From contig OZ020308.1 of assembly GCA_963971305.1 (NCBI GenBank), forward strand, positions 18,199,092 through 18,263,091: 64,000 nt of DNA. The letters are read 5' to 3'. The notes under the pieces were generated by a model that worked only from the letters and a program-made list of their open reading frames with translations, had not been told where the DNA came from and ran no database searches. Position numbers and translations under genes: made by a program. Positions 58,712 to 64,000 of this stretch are shown here, one piece after another. The DNA is from Arcuatula senhousia. Its lineage: Eukaryota; Mollusca; Bivalvia; Mytilida; Mytilidae. Positions within the stretch are counted from its first letter, which is position 1; each line of letters starts with the position of its first letter.

Positions 58712-58930
58712 GGATGGACAGTGGGGTCCTCTTCCCCCGCTCACCGCCCCTCCATCCCCGCTCCCCGTCCCTTCTACCCCGTTCCCCGCCACCTCAACCC
58801 CGGTACCCCCGTCTCTCCTGTCCGCCTCCATACCCCCGCTCCCCGTCCATTCCACCCCGTCCCCCGCCCTCTCTTCCCACGCTCCCCGCCCCCTCAACCC
58901 CCGTATCCCCGTCCCCCTGTCCGCCCCCTC
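58712..58930 (+). mobile_element. C-rich minisatellite-like insertion (duplication copy 2)
   Basis: A duplicate of 56398-56616 with the same ATAAAGG flanks (58705-58711, 58931-58937). It arose by the tandem duplication, so it is not an independent insertion. Confidence 0.77.
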
Positions 58931-59419
58931 ATAAAGGATGTGTAATGGTCTTCGGTTTTAAGATACGGTTTGGTAAATATTTCATGCCTATGCGTGAAAT
59001 CCCTATAGAATCTAACCAGAATTGACGTTACGCTTTACAACGACGGATTTTCAGTGTACAGGTTTTCTATCGTAACGACCTTTACTTTCTAGTTGTTAAC
59101 CTTCCTGACTAACGACAAAGCTTCTGTCCGCTTCAGTTAACCAAGCGAACGGTACACAACTAACACATTATTCCAGAGAATGTGGTATGTGTGTATACTA
59201 GTATATGATTTTCCTGGCACCTCTCATATGTCAAGAAAACTGCTCCGTTTTGATGTAGGCACCATTTGCTCGTAGAAAAAAATCGCTAATTCGGGTTTTC
59301 GATTAAGCACAGATTGTCAACTTTATAACGGGTTTTGTATAAAAGTTTCTCTAGGTCAGGATATCCGTTGATATTTTCTTAATGCGTGATTACAAATTCT
59401 AAAATACGAACAGCTTTTT

Positions 59420-59961
59420 AGCATCTGAGCTATTACCATCACTTGGCGTCCGTCGTTGTCGTCTGTCGTCGTCGTCGTCTGTTAACAATTTTTCAAAAAT
59501 CTTCTCCTCTGAAACTACTGAACAGAATTTAATGAAACTTGGTATGAATGATCCTTAGGGTGTCCTGCACTAAAGCTGGGTTTCGATTTTTGATCTACAA
59601 AAAACATGGCCACCGTTACTAAAAATAGACCAGGGGGGTCAGACTACTGTTTTTGGCTTGTAAATCAAAAAGTATAAGAGATTGATGAAATCTGATGTCA
59701 CTTTACTGCTTCATCATCAAAAGTTCTACAAAAGTCTCCATTTGGTCGAAGTTGTCAGATAATCCCTTATTGGGGTTACAGCCCCTTAAAGTTGAAAAAT
59801 AGTATTTTTTCATGTTTTTGGCTTATAGAATTAATGAACACTATTGCAGATAGAGAAAAGCTGTTGCTTGCTTAAATGTTCAGCTTATTCAGCTCTATAA
59901 AGTTCTTCATATGGTTGACACCAAGACCACGTGAGCGATTCAGGCTCCCGGGACCCTCTTG
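59420..59961 (+). mobile_element. Short satellite-carrier copy (duplication copy 2)
   Basis: Duplicate of 57106-57647 with a few substitutions. Confidence 0.85.
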
Positions 59962-60327
59962 TTAAATTCTCCAATCAAACCGTATGGTGTGCATTACCGC
60001 CGGTCATGTTGATCCAAGAGTAAAAACATTTTCGATGTTATATTTGCAAAAAGAGAGTATAAATGAATAAATAAATATACATGATGATTTTTTTTATAAT
60101 TGTAAAACAATTATTTATCATCAACGATAGTATAAATCAAAATATTCAACAAAAATTCAAATTCTACAACTATTTCCGTAACGAGACGAGGTCAAAACAT
60201 GTAATGTTGGTAAGAAAGTTAGTCTAAGATCTAGAAAGAGGCTCGTCATTATGCTTAATCAGGGCGAGTGATCGGAGCCATTATCTTCAATATCCTATAA
60301 AACTTTCGATGTCATGAAAAAGTTTGC

Positions 60328-60731
60328 TTAAATGAGCAATGCGGTAATTGTCATAACTGTGATTATTATGGCGTTCATCGGTGTAACTGTTACGCCAAAG
60401 TTTTTTCCAGAACCTTGACCACTGGTATTAGACCCGCTATTTCCACCAGTCCCGCTATTTCCACCGGTCCCGCTTGTTCCGCCAGTCCCGCTATTTCCAC
60501 CAGTCCCGCTTGTTCCGCCAGTCCCGCTATTTCCACTTGGTTGGTTTTGGGTTCCCGTGTTCGTGTTGCCAGTTCCACTGTTTCCGCCTGCTGGGCTCTG
60601 TGTGGCAGGATTACCGGCAGCTCCTTGACCGCCTGGACTTGGTGTTGCAGTTGCATTTGGTGCAGCTGTTGCTGCTGCGGTTGTTGCTGCATTAGCTGGA
60701 TCTGCAATAATATCACAAATATACTTTGCTG
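60328..60731 (-). CDS. Repeat and C-terminal exon of the Gly/Ser/Thr-rich protein
   Basis: The tandem acceptor TGCAGCAG|CAAAG is a NAGNAG site: either AG keeps frame, adding or dropping one Ala. The exon contains the hexapeptide repeats and hydrophobic C terminus. Confidence 0.75.
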
Positions 60732-62112
60732 CTGCATAGATCGGATCGGAATAAGAAAAATACAAATAAACGTTTGATGCCTTCGAAACCAAACCATATA
60801 ATGAATCCTAATTCCTACCACCTATCAAATGTCGTAGGAGGCATTCAGATTAAAAATGCGTTAACAGAGCAATATGAAGAAGCTATTATGTTCGAAAGAC
60901 CGATTTTAAGGGAGCAATCATTTAATCCATATGGGGGGCTACGGTGAAATTTGAAATCAAAGAGGAAGATGCAAAAGATCAGAAAATAAAAAGGCTTTGG
61001 CAAAAAAGAGAAAAGATGCAGTTTTTCGTTTTAAAAAGTTAGGGTAATTTGGGAAATAAAGAATACGCGAAAGGTAAACAAAGCAGGGAAACATCCAGAA
61101 TTGATTCCCTGGTATTTTACAAATAAAACATTCGAATTATTTTTATGATCACATGACTGTAAAAGCCAATCAAGTTCTTAGAAATTTAGCAAAACATATA
61201 ATAATATGTATTATTTCTCTTAGGTTGTTGTTTTACCAAAGACAGCTCACAGATGGTACCATTCGATGGTAGACAAAGGCAGAATTTTGGTCACTCAAAT
61301 TAGCACAGGTGTTGTCTTTTACGGTTATTGTATTTCTTCCTTTATTGATTTTGATCTTTCATGTAATTAGAATTAACTCATTCTAGTCGGGAATCTGCTT
61401 TCCCTTCCCGATCACTTGAGTTAACACTTCAATATATAGGTTATTGCATCTTATTTGTGTTTTGTACTTTTCGTAACATCGTCTACCTCATTGCTATATT
61501 GTTTTATCATTGGGTTTATGGAATTAAATATGGTTTCGTTAGTATATAATTTATAAGTAAATGAACACGAGACCACAACACATATGTTTACTCCAACTGC
61601 AATTAATTTTATGAGCTGTATGCATGGCCATTTTGGACAATTATTCCTCATCAGCAGCACTAGAACCCAAACAAAGGAATTCCACAATTCAAAGGAGGTC
61701 CAAAATGCATAAAACCAAAATATATACAACTAAGGGCGAAATATATTTGTTTGTAATCATTCTCTAGAAATTATTTGCAAGATATTCTATTTATAACTTT
61801 GAATGTTCTGTTTGTTTGTTTTTTAAAATAAATTCATTATTCATCAAATCTTCTATCTAAAGTTCGTTGAATGTTTTCCCCTTTTCCAAATGCATGTAGT
61901 CATAAAGCCATGCCTTTTTCATTTGAAAGAAAATTCTGTTGTCTTATATATTATAAGGTTCCGTAAATATTTAACTTGATATTTGTTTAAAATGGAAATT
62001 GTGAAAAAAAATTGTTCTAGCTGTTGAACTAATACCAGTCTACAAGATACTGACCATATGTGCAAATGAGCATTATACCAAGAGCGGACACTAGAACTGG
62101 AGCCAACTGCAT
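60328..62112 (-). CDS. Small secreted, probably GPI-anchored Gly/Ser/Thr-rich repeat protein (two coding exons)
   Basis: Family not recognised. Exon 1 (62055-62112) encodes MQLAPVLVSALGIMLICTY plus one base and ends TATG|gtcagt: a signal peptide. Exon 2 (60328-60731) enters in the right phase at tatgcag and gives AAKYICDIIADPANAATT, then an Ala/Thr/Pro stretch. About six copies of a GTGG(N/T)S hexapeptide (18-nt units, ~60430-60540) follow, then a Gly/Ser region, and NFGVTVTPMNAIIITVMTITALLI split as a polar spacer and a 16-residue hydrophobic end without a basic tail. Total 153 residues, two N-glycosylation sequons (NAT, NTS). The layout fits a mucin-like, GPI-anchored surface or matrix protein. 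A tttttttccacag acceptor abuts the ATG, so a 5' leader exon probably lies to the right. GPI attachment is inferred. Confidence 0.72.
60732..62054. other. Intron of the Gly/Ser/Thr-rich gene
   Basis: AT-rich, no exon seen. A TCGGGAATCTGCTTTCCCTTCCCGATCACTTGAGTTAACAC-like segment at ~61388 (quoted in part: CCCTTCCCGATCACTTGAG) resembles one at ~62280 and looks like part of a dispersed repeat. Confidence 0.5.
62055..62112 (-). CDS. Signal-peptide exon of the Gly/Ser/Thr-rich protein
   Basis: Starts directly after TTTTTTTTCCACAG. It has a hydrophobic core LVSALGIMLI and ends at a gtcagt donor, phase 1. Confidence 0.72.
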
Positions 62113-64000
62113 CTGTGGAAAAAAAACCAGTTTACCAATTAAAGATATTATAGTTAGTAATATGTTTGTAAACATTGTGTCTTAATCATTCTATATTTGG
62201 TTGTCTTTCAAAGTTGAAACATTAGCACATTAATTGAAGGATAGTCCTTGTGTTTCATGCGTTTGGTAAAGCAAGCAGGAACTGCTTACTCTTCCAGATC
62301 ACCTGAGTTCACTCTTGTTTCGACTGGCGCTCGCGTTGTTGATTGATATTCAGTCATTTTGTGTTTCCATGTTTTACATGTTGTCCGTTTTTGTCCCGTT
62401 CTTGTTTGTGTTATCTGGATTTGTCTCTGCCCTTTTGGAATTTTGAAATTTGGGTTCCCCATTGGTACCTCTGCTTCTTTAAAGAATATGATCTCAGTTT
62501 TAGTTAAGACATCTTATCTTGTTCGATAGTTTTGGTTATGAAATCGACTCTTATGAGTTTTAAATAGACAAAAAGTGCGTCATGTGTAGAATTCTTTTTT
62601 GCCTGGAACTTGGTTTTTGGTTTTTTTCTAACATCTGTGATGGTTAGCACTGCTGGTGGAGTTTTTATTTCTTAACGTTAGTGCGCTCCGGCATTAACAC
62701 GTTTGGAGGCTAATATAGAATTATCCATATATTAAAAATTTCAAAATTATCAAAAATCTGAGCTTCTCTCCAACTAGGTTGATCTCAGTTATAATTTGGG
62801 TTCCTGTTCGGTATAGTTTGGTTTTATTGTTCTGTGATATTGATATCCATAAAGTGTTTGGATTTTGAAACATTTTTGCCAGAGCACCTCTGATGCGTCA
62901 GGCGTAGCAATTCTTTTTTTTTTGTGGTTAAAAAATCAATATGAAAGTCATCAAATTTCAAAAATGATTAAATTATATTATTTGCTGCCATATACAAAGA
63001 TGTTCGTAGCCTTGCACATGTATATTCTAATCTGATCTTATTCGGGAGTAGTTTTGCAATTGGATTTTTAGCTTAAACGTCTCTGATGACCATGCCGTAT
63101 TCAGCGAAGTTTACATGGCCTAGCAGAAAAACGAAATGGTAAAATACCCTTTAAAAGACATTGGGTATTTATGACAACGGGCAATATTTAAAAAGAAAAT
63201 GACTAAACACTTTTTGGGGGCTACCAAGATCTACTTCATCTGAAAAATCATCGAGCAGACTTAAATTATAACAGTGTCAAAGCCTTATTATTTCTATATT
63301 AAATAAACACCCGTGACTGGCTTCATAAACAAGAGGTCCTATACGTTTATCGCAATTTCTGCACCATAATAATAATTAACCAATGTTCGGTCTAAAATCG
63401 TCTAAATTTTGTACAGAACACAGCTTTTTAAAATATATGGAATCTTTATTAATAAAAAAATTAAAATGTATCTGTCCGACCCGTAGCTATTCACGAACTA
63501 AATAATGTTAAGCAAACAAGTTTTCTAATAGGCCGTTTCTTCATAAAACCGATAAGTCGTTTCGACTTGAGATCGCGTTGCTGAATGCGGTTTTGTTGTG
63601 TTTTATGTTATGTGGTTTGTTTTGTTGTGATGATTTTTTGTCTGCCGGTTTTGTCTTTGTCTTCACGGTTTTATGATACTGATTACCCCTTTGGTACACC
63701 TTTGCTTCTATGCTACCATCATGTTTTATCATGTATCAAATGTTGAAAAAAAATCAATTGTTTAGACCCCATTTTATACAGAATAAGTTCATGATTTTAA
63801 AAATCAACGCATCATGTTGAGTGAATAGAAATAATTAGTGAAATGCACAATTTACGTCTAGGTCAAATTTATCCGTTAAAGAGTTCATTCGGTGTTTTTA
63901 ACTCGTTAATGAGTAGCCGAATCTTTTTCATTGATTGACTACCATAATTTTATACTTTTTCTTAATTTGGCGTCATTCTGCATCGTGTTTTTAAATCGGG
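62113..64000. other. Right-end flank, dispersed repeats only
   Basis: 62265-62500 (AACTGCTTACTCTTCCAGAT, CACCTGAGTTCACTC, GGTTCCCCATTGGTACC) and 63540-63735 (GTTGTGTTTTATGTTATGTG, CCCCTTTGGTACACCTTTGC) resemble a repeat type I associate with mussel DNA. No gene was recognised. Confidence 0.5.

Larger units (their letters stand above)
57739..60052 (+). repeat. 2.31-kb tandem duplication, copy 2
   Basis: Only a handful of differences from copy 1 were noticed, for example CATTGCTCAT/CATTGCCCAT, GGGAAAG/GGGGAAG, AAAAAGAC/AAAACGAC, TTAAAAGTG/TTAAAAAGTG and CCGTCCCTTCC/CCGTCCATTCC. The one-base insertion shifts the end of the open frame, so copy 2 ends after 173 codons. Confidence 0.96.

Overview
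The window is animal genomic DNA, most likely from a bivalve mollusc, and mytilid-like repeats make a mussel a reasonable guess. It is AT-rich and intron-rich, with GT-AG introns, and packed with short terminal-inverted-repeat elements. Several repeat families are ones I associate with bivalve genomes: a 'GCTCACCTGG...GTCCGTCGTCGTC' element with internal tandem repeats, a 'TACCCCGCCAC' element with (CCGT)n, and an 'AAGGACAAGGTAC' element. The species call is from recognition, not a search.

Two genes are certain. On the minus strand, positions 3919-11501 carry nine exons of UFD1, the ubiquitin-recognition cofactor of the p97/VCP segregase. The initiator exon was not found, and the last ~50 residues lie beyond 3919 or off the left edge. 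On the plus strand, positions 18143-44156 carry all 18 coding exons of CDC45, a subunit of the CMG replicative helicase. Every exon junction keeps frame, giving 563 residues. The two genes are divergent neighbours, as they are in human 22q11.2, so the pair appears to be an old linkage. A short TATA-less promoter with an ETS-type and an E2F-like site precedes CDC45.

The CDC45 introns are large because of mobile elements. Intron 4 (8.1 kb) holds a TIR element with a 182-bp tandem array, a 2.4-kb near-palindrome and a Helitron-like satellite carrier. Intron 7 holds a second satellite carrier with another element nested in it. Introns 1, 5, 10, 11 and 15 hold MITE-like elements, three with visible target duplications. 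The UFD1-CDC45 interval holds a 2.4-kb inverted-repeat element whose arms are arrays of a ~16-bp unit.

Right of 44.7 kb the DNA is mostly non-coding. It contains a C-rich minisatellite-like sequence that behaves like a mobile element (three copies with flanking 6-7 bp duplications, plus an empty-site relative at ~14.17 kb), a 2.31-kb tandem duplication (55426-60052), and a two-exon minus-strand gene (60328-62112) for a small secreted, probably GPI-anchored Gly/Ser/Thr-rich protein. A second Thr-rich exon with a similar C-terminal hydrophobic tail lies at 47157-47350. No tRNA, rRNA, CRISPR array or bacterial-type operon was seen.
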